In this document: in pieces, positions 31,992 to 41,433 of the stretch
Layout of the letters: each line of letters begins with the position of its first letter
Position numbering within the stretch: position 1 is the stretch's first letter
Assembly (NCBI RefSeq): GCF_000524475.1
Contig: NZ_BAVQ01000088.1
Location: 1 to 50,571, forward strand
Direction: 5' to 3'
DNA length: 50,571 bases
From: Tomitella biformata AHU 1821
GTDB taxonomy: Bacteria > Actinomycetota > Actinomycetes > Mycobacteriales > Mycobacteriaceae
Notes under the pieces: model-generated
Seen by the model: the letters and a program-made list of their open reading frames with translations, nothing else
What the model was told of the DNA's origin: nothing
Database searches by the model: none
Position numbers and translations under genes: made by a program

Positions 31992-33554
31992 ATGCTCTCC
32001 TGGGCACATCTCCTGCGCTGGCGCGCCGAGCGGCACCCCGATTTGCTGGCGCTGGCCGACGACCGCGGCCAGCAGCTGACGTACCGCGAGCTGCACGAGG
32101 AGGTCGAGCGCCTCGCCGGCGGCTGGGCCGCGCAGGGCGTGGGGCCCGGCGACGTCGTCGCGATCCTCGCGCGCAACCGCGTCGACTGGATCTCCCACAT
32201 GTATGCGCTCAACCGCGCCGGCGCCATCGCCGCGGCCGTGAACTGGCGGTTGGCACCGCCGGAGCTCGCCGCGCTGCTCGACGTGATGCGGCCCGCCGCC
32301 GTCCTCGCTGACGCCGAGAACCTGGCCCTGCTCAACGCCGCCGCCCCCGGCCTGCCCCGCGTGGTGCTGCGGGCCGCGGGCACCGACGGCCTGATCTCCG
32401 GCCGCGCGTCCGATGATTTCCACGGCCCGGTCCCCGCATGGCCTGCCGGTTCGATGGCGGGCAATAAGCCCTTCGTCCTGCTGCACACCAGCGGCACCAC
32501 CGGCGCGGTGCCCAAGCTCGTCGCCATCTCCAACGCCCGTCTCGTCGCCAGTGGCACCTACCTCAAGCTGGTGGTCCCGGAGGCGCAGGAGGGTGCGCGG
32601 CACCTGCGGGCGATGCCGCTGTTCCACATGGCCGGGCTCGCCAACGTCACCTATCCGCTATTCACCGGCGGCACCACCTACATCCAATCCGCTTTCCGCC
32701 CAAAGGAATTCGTGGACGCGATCGTGGACAAGCAGATCAACTTCACCAACCTCGTGCCCAGCGCCATCGCGATGGTCGTCGAGGAGCTCCGCGGCCGCGA
32801 GACCCCGGCGGACCTGTCCTCGCTGGTGGAGATCGGCTACGGCGCGTCGTCCATCTCCCCGGAGGCTCTGCGCGCGGCCATCGAGGCTCTGGGCTGCCGC
32901 TTCCGCCAGAACTACGGCTCCACCGAGACCGGCGGCTTCCCCATCACCACGCTCGACCCCGCGGACCAGTACCCGGAGTCCCCGCACCTGAACACCGCCG
33001 GCAAGGCCGCCCTGAACTGGGAGGTCCGCATTGTCGACGACAATCTCGAGGACGTGCCCGACGGGGAGCCAGGCGAGCTGATCGTCCGCGGGTCCGAGCC
33101 GTTCGACGGCTACTGGAACAACCCCGCGGAGACGGCGGCGGCCATCGACAAGGACGGCTTCTGGCACATCGGCGACATCGCCGTCCGCGACGCCGACGGC
33201 TACATCACCATCGTCGACCGCAAGAAGGACATGATCGTCTCCGGCGGCGAGAACGTGTACCCGGCCGAGGTCGAGGCTGCGCTGCACCGTCACCCGGACG
33301 TCGCGGAGGCCTCCGTCATCGGCATCCCAGACCCGCGCTGGGGCGAGTCCGTGCACGCGGTCCTGGTGCTGAGGGTGGGCGGGGCTGAGAGCGCCGACGC
33401 CATCAAGGAGTGGAGCCGCGGCCAACTAGCCGGGTTCAAGTGCCCCACCACCGTCGAGTTCCTGGACGAGCTGCCGCGCAACGCCACCGGCAAGATCCTC
33501 AAGCGCACCCTGCGGGAGAAGTTCTGGGCCGACGAGACGCGGGCCGTGTCATGA
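31992..33554 (+). CDS. Acyl-CoA synthetase (AMP-forming, class I adenylate-forming)
   Basis: A 520-residue ANL-superfamily ligase that activates a carboxylic acid via acyl-AMP to acyl-CoA. The P-loop motif is H-T-S-G-T-T-G near residue 166. Y-G-S-T-E-T-G-G is the A5 motif, and I-G-D-I-A-V-R-D-A-D-G-Y plus D-R-K-K-D-M-I-V-S-G-G-E-N-V-Y-P are the hinge region. The catalytic lysine lies in R-N-A-T-G-K-I-L near the end. It lies 20 bases after the ATPase gene and overlaps the sulfatase by ATGA. In this operon it probably activates the imported acid or a breakdown product; chain type cannot be read from the sequence. Confidence 0.9.
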   Translation: MLSWAHLLRWRAERHPDLLALADDRGQQLTYRELHEEVERLAGGWAAQGVGPGDVVAILARNRVDWISHMYALNRAGAIAAAVNWRLAPPELAALLDVMRPAAVLADAENLALLNAAAPGLPRVVLRAAGTDGLISGRASDDFHGPVPAWPAGSMAGNKPFVLLHTSGTTGAVPKLVAISNARLVASGTYLKLVVPEAQEGARHLRAMPLFHMAGLANVTYPLFTGGTTYIQSAFRPKEFVDAIVDKQINFTNLVPSAIAMVVEELRGRETPADLSSLVEIGYGASSISPEALRAAIEALGCRFRQNYGSTETGGFPITTLDPADQYPESPHLNTAGKAALNWEVRIVDDNLEDVPDGEPGELIVRGSEPFDGYWNNPAETAAAIDKDGFWHIGDIAVRDADGYITIVDRKKDMIVSGGENVYPAEVEAALHRHPDVAEASVIGIPDPRWGESVHAVLVLRVGGAESADAIKEWSRGQLAGFKCPTTVEFLDELPRNATGKILKRTLREKFWADETRAVS

Positions 33555-35107
33555 CCCAGCCGAATGTCGTCCTGATCATGGCGGACCAGCTGCGCGCCGA
33601 CCATCTGGGCTTCGGAGGCAACACCGTGGTCCGCACCCCGAATCTGGACTCGATCGCGGAACGCGGTGCCCGTTTCGACCGCGCCTATGTGGCGAACCCG
33701 GTGTGTATGCCGAACCGGTCGAGCCTGCTCACCTCGCGGGTGCCCTCAGCCCATGGCACCCGTTATAACGGGATCGCTCTGGACCCGGATGCCAACACGT
33801 TCGTGCGGGCACTGCGCGACGAGGGCTACCGCACGATGCTCGTCGGTAAGGCGCATTTCCAGAACATCGGCCACCAGCCGGAGTTCGCGGCGAAGATGAC
33901 CGCCGACCAGCCCCCGAAGCCCGGCGAGGACCGCCGCCGCGAGGACGGCTGGGATAAGTGGGAGGACATCGAGCGCCACCGCGCGGGCTGGGTCGAGATG
34001 CCCGCCGACTACTACGGTTTCAGCCACACCGAGCTCGCCATCGACCACTCCGACTACTGCGGCGGGCACTATGAGCACTGGCTGTGGGAGCAGGGTTTCG
34101 ACCTGGGCCGCCGCGGCCTGGAACACGCCCGGGACACCGCCACGGACTGGGGGCAGATCTACCAGCCGGACATGCCCGCCGAGGTGTACCCGACTGCCTG
34201 GGTGGGGGCCCGCAGCGCGGCGCTGATCACCGAGGCGGCGCAGGCCGGCGAGCCGTTCTTCCTGCAATGCTCCTTTCCTGACCCGCACCACCCCTTCACC
34301 CCGCCCGGCGATTACTATTCGATGTACGACCCCGCGGACATCGAGCTGCCCGCCACCTTCCACGACCCCCACGAGACGTCGATGCCCCGGATGCGGGCCC
34401 TGCTCCGGCGGCGCGGGGAGCAGGTCGGCGGCGAGATGGCGCCGTTCTCCCCCTCCGAGGAGCAGTACCGGGAGGCGGCGGCCAAGGAGTACGGGGCCAT
34501 CAGCTTCATCGACGACGCGGTCGGGAAAGTCCTTGCCGCGCTGGCGGATAACGACCTGATGGAGAACACGATCGTGATCATCACCAGTGATCACGGCGAC
34601 ATGTTCGGCGACCACGGGATGATGCTCAAGCTCGGCATGCACTACGAGGGCTGTGTGCGGGTGCCGTTGGTCATCGCCGGGCCGGGCATTGAGGCCAGTG
34701 CCAGCGAATCGTTCGCCTCCTCCCTGGACGTGGGCCCTACGGTGCTGGACCTGGCGGGCGTCGAGGGCTACCGGGGCATGCAGGGCGCCAGCCTGCGCGG
34801 CGTGCTCGCGGACCCCGGCGCTACAGTGCGCCAGGCGGTGTACATCGAGGAGGACCAGATGTTCGACGCCTGCCGCGCCGGCCGGCCCCTCCAGATCCGC
34901 ACCGCGATCACCGACCGCGGCCGCATCAGCGTCTTCCACGGCCTGGCGGACGGCGAGCTCTACGACCACGTGGCAGACCCCCTCGAGCTCGAGAACCGTT
35001 GGCACGACGCCGATCACACGCAGTTCAAGGTCGAGATGCTCACCCAGCTGATGCAGTCCCAGTTGGACCACACGGACACCACCCTGCGGCCGACGGCGAT
35101 GGCATGA
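33551..35107 (+). CDS. Cys-type sulfatase (alkaline phosphatase superfamily)
   Basis: A 518-residue sulfatase. The active-site motif C-M-P-N-R starts at Cys52, the residue a formylglycine-generating enzyme would oxidise; no such enzyme is encoded nearby. Metal ligands are expected at Asp12 (M-A-D-Q) and in [10 protein letters not shown] near residue 346. No signal peptide is present, so it acts in the cytoplasm on an imported sulfate ester. It could also be a phosphonate or phosphate esterase of the superfamily. ATG 33551 overlaps the acyl-CoA synthetase stop, and the end overlaps the next gene by ATGA, so all three are tightly coupled. Confidence 0.88.
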   Translation: MTQPNVVLIMADQLRADHLGFGGNTVVRTPNLDSIAERGARFDRAYVANPVCMPNRSSLLTSRVPSAHGTRYNGIALDPDANTFVRALRDEGYRTMLVGKAHFQNIGHQPEFAAKMTADQPPKPGEDRRREDGWDKWEDIERHRAGWVEMPADYYGFSHTELAIDHSDYCGGHYEHWLWEQGFDLGRRGLEHARDTATDWGQIYQPDMPAEVYPTAWVGARSAALITEAAQAGEPFFLQCSFPDPHHPFTPPGDYYSMYDPADIELPATFHDPHETSMPRMRALLRRRGEQVGGEMAPFSPSEEQYREAAAKEYGAISFIDDAVGKVLAALADNDLMENTIVIITSDHGDMFGDHGMMLKLGMHYEGCVRVPLVIAGPGIEASASESFASSLDVGPTVLDLAGVEGYRGMQGASLRGVLADPGATVRQAVYIEEDQMFDACRAGRPLQIRTAITDRGRISVFHGLADGELYDHVADPLELENRWHDADHTQFKVEMLTQLMQSQLDHTDTTLRPTAMA

Positions 35108-36522
35108 CGGGGTCCGGCCGCACGCTGGCGCACAAGGTGTGGGACGCCCACGTCGCCGTGCCGGGCGCCGGCGGCGAGCCGGACCTGCTGTACGTGGACC
35201 TGCACCTGCTGCACGAGGTCACCTCCCCGCAGGCCTTCGACGGCCTGCGGGCGGCGGGCCGGCCGGTGCGCCGCCCGGACCTCACGGTGGCGACCGAGGA
35301 CCATAACGTGCCCACACACAGCCTGACCTGGCCCGTCGCCGACCCGGAGAGCCGTGCGCAGCTCAGCGCGCTGCGCGCGAACTGCGCGGAATTCGGTGTG
35401 CCCTGCCACTCGATGGGGCAGGCCGGGCAGGGCATTGTGCACGTGATCGGGCCGGAGCAGGGGCTGAGCCAGCCCGGCATGACCATCGTCTGCGGCGACT
35501 CGCACACTTCCACCCACGGGGCGTTCGGGGCGCTGGCCATCGGCATCGGCAGCAGCGAGGTGGAGCACGTGCTGGCCACCCAGACCCTGCGGCTGGCGCG
35601 GCCCCGGGGCCTGGCCGTCACCGTCAGCGGGGAGCTGCCCGACGGCGCCACCGCGAAGGACCTCGCGCTGGCTGTCATCCGCCAGCTCGGCACCAACGGG
35701 GCCAGCGGCCACATCATCGAGTACCGGGGCTCGGCGATCGCCGCCCTCTCGATGGAGAGCCGAATGACGCTGTGCAACATGAGTATTGAGATGGGAGCCC
35801 GGGCCGGCATGATCGCGCCGGATCAGCGCACCCTCGACTATCTGCGCGGGCGCCCGCACGCCCCGGCCGGCGCGGACTGGGCGGACGCCGTCGAGCAATG
35901 GGCGGCGCTGCGCACGGATCCCGGGGCCCGCTTCGACCGCGAGATCAATCTGGACGCGGCCACCGTCGCCCCGTTCATGTCCTGGGGCACGACCCCGGAC
36001 CAGGTGGCCCCCGTGGACGGCGCCGTGCCGGATCCGAGCCTGATCGCCGACGCGGGCGAGCGGGCGCGGATGGCCGCGGCGCTGGACTATATGGGCTTGG
36101 CGGCGGGCACGCCGATGCGCTCCGTCACCGTCGACACTGTGTTCATCGGCTCCTGCACCAACGGGCGCATCGAGGATCTGCGGGCGGCCGCGGAGGTCCT
36201 GCGGGGCCGCCGGGTCGCCGCAGGCGTGCGGGCGCTGGTGGTGCCCGGCTCCATGGCGGTGCGCAAGCAGGCCGAGCGGGAGGGGCTGGACCAGGTGTTC
36301 ACCGCCGCCGGCTTCGAATGGCGGCTGCCCGGCTGCTCGATGTGCACCGGCATGAACCCGGATCGGCTGGGCCGCGGCGAGCGCAGCGCGTCCACGACCA
36401 ATCGCAACTTCGAGGGTCGCCAGGGCGCGGGCGGGCGCACGCACCTGGTCTCGCCGCCGGTGGCCGCGGCGACCGCGGTGCGCGGGGCCTTCGCCACGCC
36501 GGCCGATCTGGGCCGGCCATGA
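35104..36522 (+). CDS. 3-isopropylmalate dehydratase large subunit-like (LeuC/aconitase family)
   Basis: A 472-residue aconitase-family large subunit of full LeuC length. The 4Fe-4S ligands are the cysteine in F-I-G-S-C-T-N-G-R (about residue 347) and the pair in L-P-G-C-S-M-C (about residues 410 and 413). T-E-D-H-N-V-P-T and [12 protein letters not shown] are also typical. It would hydrate or dehydrate a hydroxy-diacid. No LeuD-type small subunit gene follows, although the family normally needs one; a 13-codon ORF overlaps its stop instead. It is probably not the leucine-pathway enzyme but a catabolic hydratase such as for a substituted malate. Confidence 0.85.
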   Translation: MTGSGRTLAHKVWDAHVAVPGAGGEPDLLYVDLHLLHEVTSPQAFDGLRAAGRPVRRPDLTVATEDHNVPTHSLTWPVADPESRAQLSALRANCAEFGVPCHSMGQAGQGIVHVIGPEQGLSQPGMTIVCGDSHTSTHGAFGALAIGIGSSEVEHVLATQTLRLARPRGLAVTVSGELPDGATAKDLALAVIRQLGTNGASGHIIEYRGSAIAALSMESRMTLCNMSIEMGARAGMIAPDQRTLDYLRGRPHAPAGADWADAVEQWAALRTDPGARFDREINLDAATVAPFMSWGTTPDQVAPVDGAVPDPSLIADAGERARMAAALDYMGLAAGTPMRSVTVDTVFIGSCTNGRIEDLRAAAEVLRGRRVAAGVRALVVPGSMAVRKQAEREGLDQVFTAAGFEWRLPGCSMCTGMNPDRLGRGERSASTTNRNFEGRQGAGGRTHLVSPPVAAATAVRGAFATPADLGRP

Positions 36523-36560
36523 CAATGAATCTGGCCGTGACAACGAAAGTGGAGAAATAG
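36519..36560 (+). CDS. Possible 13-codon ORF coupling leuC-like and enolase-superfamily genes
   Basis: ATG at 36519 overlaps the leuC-like stop (ATGA), and the stop TAG shares a base with the next gene's GTG. The peptide [13 protein letters not shown] has no domain. It fills exactly the position where a leuD small subunit would be expected. It may be a coupling device or the relic of a deleted gene; expression is unproven. Confidence 0.3.
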   Translation: MTMNLAVTTKVEK

Positions 36561-37726
36561 TGAGGATCACCGAAATCCGCGAGGTTGCCGGCCCGCTGGC
36601 CGGGGCGATCTCGAACGCGGTCGTGAGCTTCGACCAGCACAAGGTCTCCCTCGTGGCGATCTTCACCGATGTGGTGCGAGATGGCCGGCCACTGGTGGGC
36701 GTCGCGTTCAACTCGATCGGCCGGCACTCCCAGGGCGGGATCCTGCGGGAGCGGATGATCCCCCGCATCCTGGAAGCGGATCCCGACTCCCTGCTTTCCC
36801 CGGAGACGGGTCTGCTGGACCCGGCGCGGGTCCTCGCCTGCGCGCTCACCGACGAGAAGCCCGGCGGCCACGGTGACCGGGCTGCCGCGGCCAGTGCGAT
36901 CGAGTTGGCCTGCTGGGACCTGCTTGCCAAGTATGGCGACGAGCCTGCCTACGCGACCATCGCCCGCGCCCATGGGCGCGAGCCGGTCTCTGGGGGCGTT
37001 CCGGTCTACGCGGCCGGCGGCTATTACCGCGACGGCGATGACCTCGGTCTGCTGCGCGCCGAGATCGGCGACTTCCTCGACGCCGGCTACTCCGCCGTGA
37101 AGATCAAGATCGGCGGCAAGACCTTGGCGGAGGACATGCTCCGCATCGAGGCGGCGATCGACGTCGCGGGGTCCGGACGCCATCTGGCGGTCGACGCCAA
37201 CGGCCGCTTCGACCGTGCCCAGGCCCTGGCCTATGCGGAGGCGATGGCGTCGTACGGGCTGCGCTGGTACGAGGAGCCCGTGGACCCGCTCGACTACGCC
37301 CTGCACCGCGACCTCGGCGAGATGTACCCCGGCGTGCTCGCGACCGGGGAGAACCTCTTCTCACGTCAGGATGTGGAGAATATGCTCCGCTTCGGCGGCC
37401 TGCGCCCGGACCGCGACATCTTGCAGATGGACGCGGGCCTGAGCTATGGGCTCACCGAGTACGTCAAGATGATCGCGCTGATGGAAGAGCACGGCTTCGA
37501 CCGCACCGCCGCGATGCCGCACGGAGGCCACCTGCTCAACCTGCACATAGTCGTCGGCCTCGGGCTCGGCGGCTGCGAGGCCTACCCCGGTGTGTTCCAG
37601 CCGTTCGGCGGGTACAGCCCGGACTGCGCGATCGGCGAGGGGACGGTCAGCCCGGCGGAGCATCCCGGCTTCGGGCTGGAGGCCAAGGATAACCTCGCCG
37701 CCGAGATCTCGAGGCTGGTCGCTTGA
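36560..37726 (+). CDS. D(-)-tartrate dehydratase-like enolase-superfamily enzyme
   Basis: A 388-residue enolase-superfamily (mandelate racemase subgroup) dehydratase, closely resembling the characterised D-tartrate dehydratase of Bradyrhizobium in length and motifs. The catalytic K-I-K motif gives Lys183, Mg ligands are Asp212, Glu238 and Glu264, and His321 in P-H-G-G-H is the second acid/base. N-E-K-P-G-G-H-G-like sequence (D-E-K-P-G-G-H-G, residues 98-105) is also shared. It should remove water from a 2,3-dihydroxy acid to give a 2-keto acid. Start is GTG 36560. Its product could feed the PanE-like or D-2-hydroxyacid dehydrogenase enzymes. A related substrate with a side chain is possible. 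Confidence 0.85.
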   Translation: MRITEIREVAGPLAGAISNAVVSFDQHKVSLVAIFTDVVRDGRPLVGVAFNSIGRHSQGGILRERMIPRILEADPDSLLSPETGLLDPARVLACALTDEKPGGHGDRAAAASAIELACWDLLAKYGDEPAYATIARAHGREPVSGGVPVYAAGGYYRDGDDLGLLRAEIGDFLDAGYSAVKIKIGGKTLAEDMLRIEAAIDVAGSGRHLAVDANGRFDRAQALAYAEAMASYGLRWYEEPVDPLDYALHRDLGEMYPGVLATGENLFSRQDVENMLRFGGLRPDRDILQMDAGLSYGLTEYVKMIALMEEHGFDRTAAMPHGGHLLNLHIVVGLGLGGCEAYPGVFQPFGGYSPDCAIGEGTVSPAEHPGFGLEAKDNLAAEISRLVA

Positions 37727-37737
37727 GCTCGATAGGC

Positions 37738-38670
37738 ATGAGCCCGATACTGCGGATCGCCGTTGTCGGCTGCGGCGCGATGGGCTCGGTGTATGCCGGC
37801 CGGCTCTCGGCCGCGGGACACATCGTGCTTGTCGTCGACTCCTGGGCCGATCACATGCGGGCCATCGCCCTCTCGGGCCTGAGAGTCGAGGGGCCCGACG
37901 GCACCCTGCTCGCGTCGGTGCGCGCCTTTGAGACGCCGCCCGACGAGGAGGTTGATCTCGTCATCCTCGCCGTCAAGGCCGCCGCGGTGCCCGAGGCCGC
38001 CGCCTCCATCGGCGGGCTGCTCGGCGCGGACACCGTCGTGCTCACCATCCAGAACGGTCTTGGATCGGCGGACGAGGTCGCGAGCAGGGTGGGCGCGGAC
38101 CGGCTCGCCGTCGGCATCGCCAGCGGCTTCGGCGCGGCTCTGCGCGGCCCCGGCCAGGTGCACCACAACGCGATGCGGGCCCTGCGCTTCGGCGCGTATT
38201 CAGATCTCGATCCGGCCGCGGTGGAGCGGGTCGCCGCGGCCTGGCGGGCCGGCGGGTTTGACTGCCAGGCTGTCGACGACATCGCGGCGATGCAGTGGGA
38301 GAAACTGATCTGCAACGCCGCCTACAGCGCCCCATGCGCGCTGACCGGACTCACTGTCGGGGAGGTGCTTTCGCATCCGCAGATGGGCCCGGTGAGCGTG
38401 GCGGCCGGGATCGAGGCCTGGCGGACGGCGACGGCACTTGGCATCGCGATCGACGTGGCGGATCCGGCGGCACTGGTCCGTGAGTTCGGGGCGCAGATGC
38501 CTGCGGCCAAGCCCTCCGCGCTACTGGATCACGAGGCGGGGCGAGTGAGCGAGATCGCCGTCATCAACGGTGCCGTGCCTCGTGCGGCGGCTCGGGTGGG
38601 CCTCGACGTCCCAGTGAACGCCACGCTCACCGCGCTGGCACTGGCCAGGGAGGAGGGGTTCCGGCGCTGA
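37738..38670 (+). CDS. 2-dehydropantoate 2-reductase-like (PanE family) oxidoreductase
   Basis: A 310-residue PanE-family NADP-dependent reductase. G-C-G-A-M-G is the cofactor motif near residue 10, I-Q-N-G-L-G gives the conserved asparagine, W-E-K-L-I-C-N-A the catalytic lysine, and S-E-I-A-V-I-N-G the conserved glutamate. I took ATG 37738; a TTG at 37723 overlapping the previous stop and preceded by GAGG is an alternative giving five more residues. In a catabolic operon it more likely reduces or oxidises a branched 2-keto/2-hydroxy acid than makes pantoate. Confidence 0.85.
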   Translation: MSPILRIAVVGCGAMGSVYAGRLSAAGHIVLVVDSWADHMRAIALSGLRVEGPDGTLLASVRAFETPPDEEVDLVILAVKAAAVPEAAASIGGLLGADTVVLTIQNGLGSADEVASRVGADRLAVGIASGFGAALRGPGQVHHNAMRALRFGAYSDLDPAAVERVAAAWRAGGFDCQAVDDIAAMQWEKLICNAAYSAPCALTGLTVGEVLSHPQMGPVSVAAGIEAWRTATALGIAIDVADPAALVREFGAQMPAAKPSALLDHEAGRVSEIAVINGAVPRAAARVGLDVPVNATLTALALAREEGFRR

Positions 38671-38724
38671 CCGGATCCGGATGAGCTGCGGGTTCACGGC
38701 CATCTATTGAAAGTTACCGTGTCA

Positions 38725-39537
38725 ATGAGTCACACTTACCTGATGCAGCTGGCACATGACATTCGCGGCGAAGGCCCTCCCCTGCTCCTCGTGCACGGCG
38801 TCGTCCATCGCCGCCACGCCTGGGACCCGGTGCTCGACCTGCTCACCCCGCATCGACGGGTGATCACCGTCGACCTGCCCGGCCACGGTGACTCCCCCGA
38901 GATGCCCGCCGGTGCGGATCCCCTGCGTATCGGCCTCGACCTGATGGCGGAGTTCCTCGAGCAGGTCGCGCCCGGCGAGAAGGCGCACGTCGCGGGCAAC
39001 TCGCTCGGCGGCTGGTTCGCCCTCGAGGCGGCCGCCGAGGGCCTGGTCGCGTCGGCCACCGCCATCTCGCCCGCGGGCTTCTTCAGCAACTCCCTGGACC
39101 AGGCGCGGGCGGTCAACACCTTCCGTACGCTGCGCTGGGCCACCCGGAGGCTCGGCGGCAAACGTGACGTGTTGCTGGAGAGCGCCGTCGGCCGCAGCGT
39201 CGGCCTGGGCGTGTTCCTGGCCAAGCCGTGGCGGACCCCCGTGGAGATCGCGAAGATCGACGCCGCCGCGCTGCTGACGAACACGGTGATCGACCGCGGC
39301 CTGAGCGCCGACTTCTCCTTCACGCCGCAGGTAGACCCCGCGATCCCCATCACCGTCGCCTGGGGCCGACGGGATCTGGTGTTGCCAGCCTGGGAGGCGC
39401 GCGGCGTGCGGCGCGTCTTCCCGCAGGCGGAGGTCACCGTCTACCCCGGCCTGGGGCATGTGCCGATGTACGACGATCCCCGCCTCGTCGCGCAGATCCT
39501 GCTCGACGGCAGCGCGAGGGCGGGCGTGCCAAGCTGA
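38725..39537 (+). CDS. Alpha/beta-fold hydrolase
   Basis: A 270-residue alpha/beta hydrolase: oxyanion H-G-V-V-H, nucleophile Ser93 in G-N-S-L-G-G, acid in G-R-R-D-L-V and base in G-L-G-H-V-P. The size and pattern match the esterase/C-C hydrolase group, but its N-terminus is not that of HsaD. The frame opens with a TTG at 38707; ATG 38725 is more likely, though neither has a good ribosome site. It follows the PanE-like gene by 54 bases, so it could be the last operon gene or separately transcribed. A long palindromic hairpin follows. Confidence 0.8.
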   Translation: MSHTYLMQLAHDIRGEGPPLLLVHGVVHRRHAWDPVLDLLTPHRRVITVDLPGHGDSPEMPAGADPLRIGLDLMAEFLEQVAPGEKAHVAGNSLGGWFALEAAAEGLVASATAISPAGFFSNSLDQARAVNTFRTLRWATRRLGGKRDVLLESAVGRSVGLGVFLAKPWRTPVEIAKIDAAALLTNTVIDRGLSADFSFTPQVDPAIPITVAWGRRDLVLPAWEARGVRRVFPQAEVTVYPGLGHVPMYDDPRLVAQILLDGSARAGVPS

Positions 39538-39540
39538 CAA

Positions 39541-39574
39541 CGGCCGCCGCGGATCCGTGGATCCGCGGCGGCCG
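39541..39574. terminator. Bidirectional terminator: 34-bp perfect palindrome
   Basis: Bases 39541-39556 pair perfectly with 39559-39574 (arms of 16 bp, centre GT), with CGGCCGCCGC ... GCGGCGGCCG at the ends. It lies between the stops of two convergent genes, so it probably ends both transcripts, though T runs are weak. Confidence 0.7.
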
Positions 39575-39598
39575 GGCGTCTGTTCAGGGCAGTCGAAC

Positions 39599-40831
39599 TC
39601 AGACGGCGAAGGCGCCGCGGTTGCTCTTGGCCTTGCCCTCCTTGAGCACCAGCAGGATGTTGTCGTTATCGCCCAACAGGCCGGCGTCGAGGCTCGGGTC
39701 GCCCTTGACGACGACCACGTCGGCGATCTTGCCGGCCTCCAGGGTGCCGAGGGTGTCGGCGAGCCCGCACAGCTCGGCCGACGTCCGGGTGCCCGCGGTG
39801 ATGGCCTGCAGCGAGGTCATCCCGCCGAACTTCACCAGCAGGCCCATCTCCTGCAGGTTGGTGCCATGGTCGGGCACCAGGCCGGCATCGGTGCCGAGGG
39901 CGATCTTGATACCCGCCTGCACCGACGCGCGGATCGACTCCTGCGCGATCGCATGCCACTTCTCGCCCTTGGCGACCGCCTGCGGGGTGGCGGTGTCCGC
40001 GCTGAGGGTCTCCAGCAGCGTCGGCACCAGGAACTGGCCGCGCTCGACCATCTCCTTGCGGAGCTCGTCGGTGAGGGCGTAGCCGTGCTCGATGCTGCGA
40101 ACCCCGGCCTTGACTGCGGAGGTGATGCCCGCCAAGCCGATCGCGTGGGCGGCCACCGGGCGGCCACCGTAGTTATGGGCCTCCTCGACCAGCGCGGCGA
40201 CGAGCTCCTCGCGGGCGCCCAGCCAATCCGGGTCATCGCTGGGCGAGCTGACGCCACCGCTGGAGGCCACCTTGATGTGGTCCACGCCCTCGCGCAGCAG
40301 CTCGCGGGCCTCGATCCGGGCCTCGTCGACCGTGTCGACCAGCTTGCCGCCGAGGATCCCGGTGCCGTCGACGCCGGACGGCAGATGGAAGTCGGCGTGC
40401 CCGCCCGTCTGGCTGAGCATCTTATCGGCGACCAGCAGGCGCGGCCCCTCGATCAGGCCGTGCGCGACGGCATCGCGCACGCCCACGTCCACGCCCATCA
40501 TGTCGCGCACGGTGGTGACGCCGGCCTCCACCGTCGCCTTCAGGCGGTCGATCAGCTGGAAGTGGCGGTACGACTCCGGGACCATCGCGGCCATGATCGG
40601 CGACCCCTTGGTGCCGGGCAGCGCGAGGTGGACGTGGACGTCGAAGAATCCGGGGCAGATGGTGTTGCCCTCCACGTCGACCTTGACCGGCTGCTTCGCC
40701 TCGTCGATCTGCGGTGCGCCAGAGGCCGGGCCCGCGTAGGCGATCTTGCCGCCGTCGATCTGGACCACGGCGTCGGATACCGGCTCGCCGCCGTTCCCAT
40801 CGATGAGGCGCGCGTTGTGCAGGACGATCAT
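39599..40831 (-). CDS. Amidohydrolase-family metallohydrolase
   Basis: A 410-residue amidohydrolase. The first metal motif is H-V-H-L (His66, His68). The bridging lysine is probably in H-I-K-V-A-S-S-G-G; later ligands are in A-A-H-A and S-I-E-H-G, and the catalytic aspartate in G-T-D-A-G. The sequence ends with the usual returning beta-sandwich (G-K-I-A-D-V-V-V). The order resembles imidazolonepropionase, Xaa-Pro dipeptidase and N-acyl or ochratoxin-type hydrolases of the same group. The ATG at 40831 follows AAAGGGG. The frame upstream is shadow. It may cleave an amide or lactone; substrate is unknown. Confidence 0.85.
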   Translation of the reverse strand: MIVLHNARLIDGNGGEPVSDAVVQIDGGKIAYAGPASGAPQIDEAKQPVKVDVEGNTICPGFFDVHVHLALPGTKGSPIMAAMVPESYRHFQLIDRLKATVEAGVTTVRDMMGVDVGVRDAVAHGLIEGPRLLVADKMLSQTGGHADFHLPSGVDGTGILGGKLVDTVDEARIEARELLREGVDHIKVASSGGVSSPSDDPDWLGAREELVAALVEEAHNYGGRPVAAHAIGLAGITSAVKAGVRSIEHGYALTDELRKEMVERGQFLVPTLLETLSADTATPQAVAKGEKWHAIAQESIRASVQAGIKIALGTDAGLVPDHGTNLQEMGLLVKFGGMTSLQAITAGTRTSAELCGLADTLGTLEAGKIADVVVVKGDPSLDAGLLGDNDNILLVLKEGKAKSNRGAFAV

Positions 40832-41433
40832 GGTGAACCCCTTTATAAATGAGCGTCGCAGACGGCCGGCGACGGTGACTACTAAGCGTTTCGTTCCCCT
40901 TGGCATCCTAATGGTTCGGCGGCAATGGGATGTGTGTGCTCCGACTTCCCTGGCGCGGTCAACCCCCCAGCCGTCGGGGCTGCGTGGCCCAGGCTGGTCG
41001 GCTGAGTCCACCTTCCCCTGTTCTTATCTAAATAGGACAAACCTGTGTGGCGGGACCGTGACGGCCCATCCTCACGTCGAAATTTCACCACCTCGGCTGG
41101 CGATGCGTGGGGATCGTCGCTGTTGCGGGCGGAAAACCTCAGATACGCAGGATAATCGACCAGTGCGGTCGCGGGTGCCGGGGTTATCGACGCAAGCCCT
41201 ATTCGACGACGTTGTCCCTATAGATAGGGGGGATTCCAGGAAATTCGCGGACGCTTATTATCCGGTGAACGCGTATCGGAGATCGTGGCGTTTTGAGCTT
41301 CGCTAGACTCGGTTGTGGTTTCTTTCCGTGGGCGCAATAGGTATCTAGGCTCATTTAATTTTCGGGATTCCTTAGTCGTCCGCCAGGTTTGAGGCTCAAC
41401 CGTCCCCACTCAACGAAGGTAGCCACCACAAAC
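40832..41433. other. Intergenic region between divergent amidohydrolase and amidase genes
   Basis: About 600 bases with no gene I can support. It is visibly less GC-rich than its neighbours in places and holds promoter-like AT stretches (for example TTATCTAAATAGGACAAAC near 41027). A perfect inverted repeat CCCTAT-AG-ATAGGG lies at 41216-41229 and could be an operator for the amidase gene. Short open frames exist but lack ribosome sites and domain content. Confidence 0.5.

Noticed and set aside
38725-39537. Assignment of this alpha/beta hydrolase as HsaD
   Set aside because: The N-terminal region and surroundings do not match the meta-cleavage hydrolase; only the general fold is shared.
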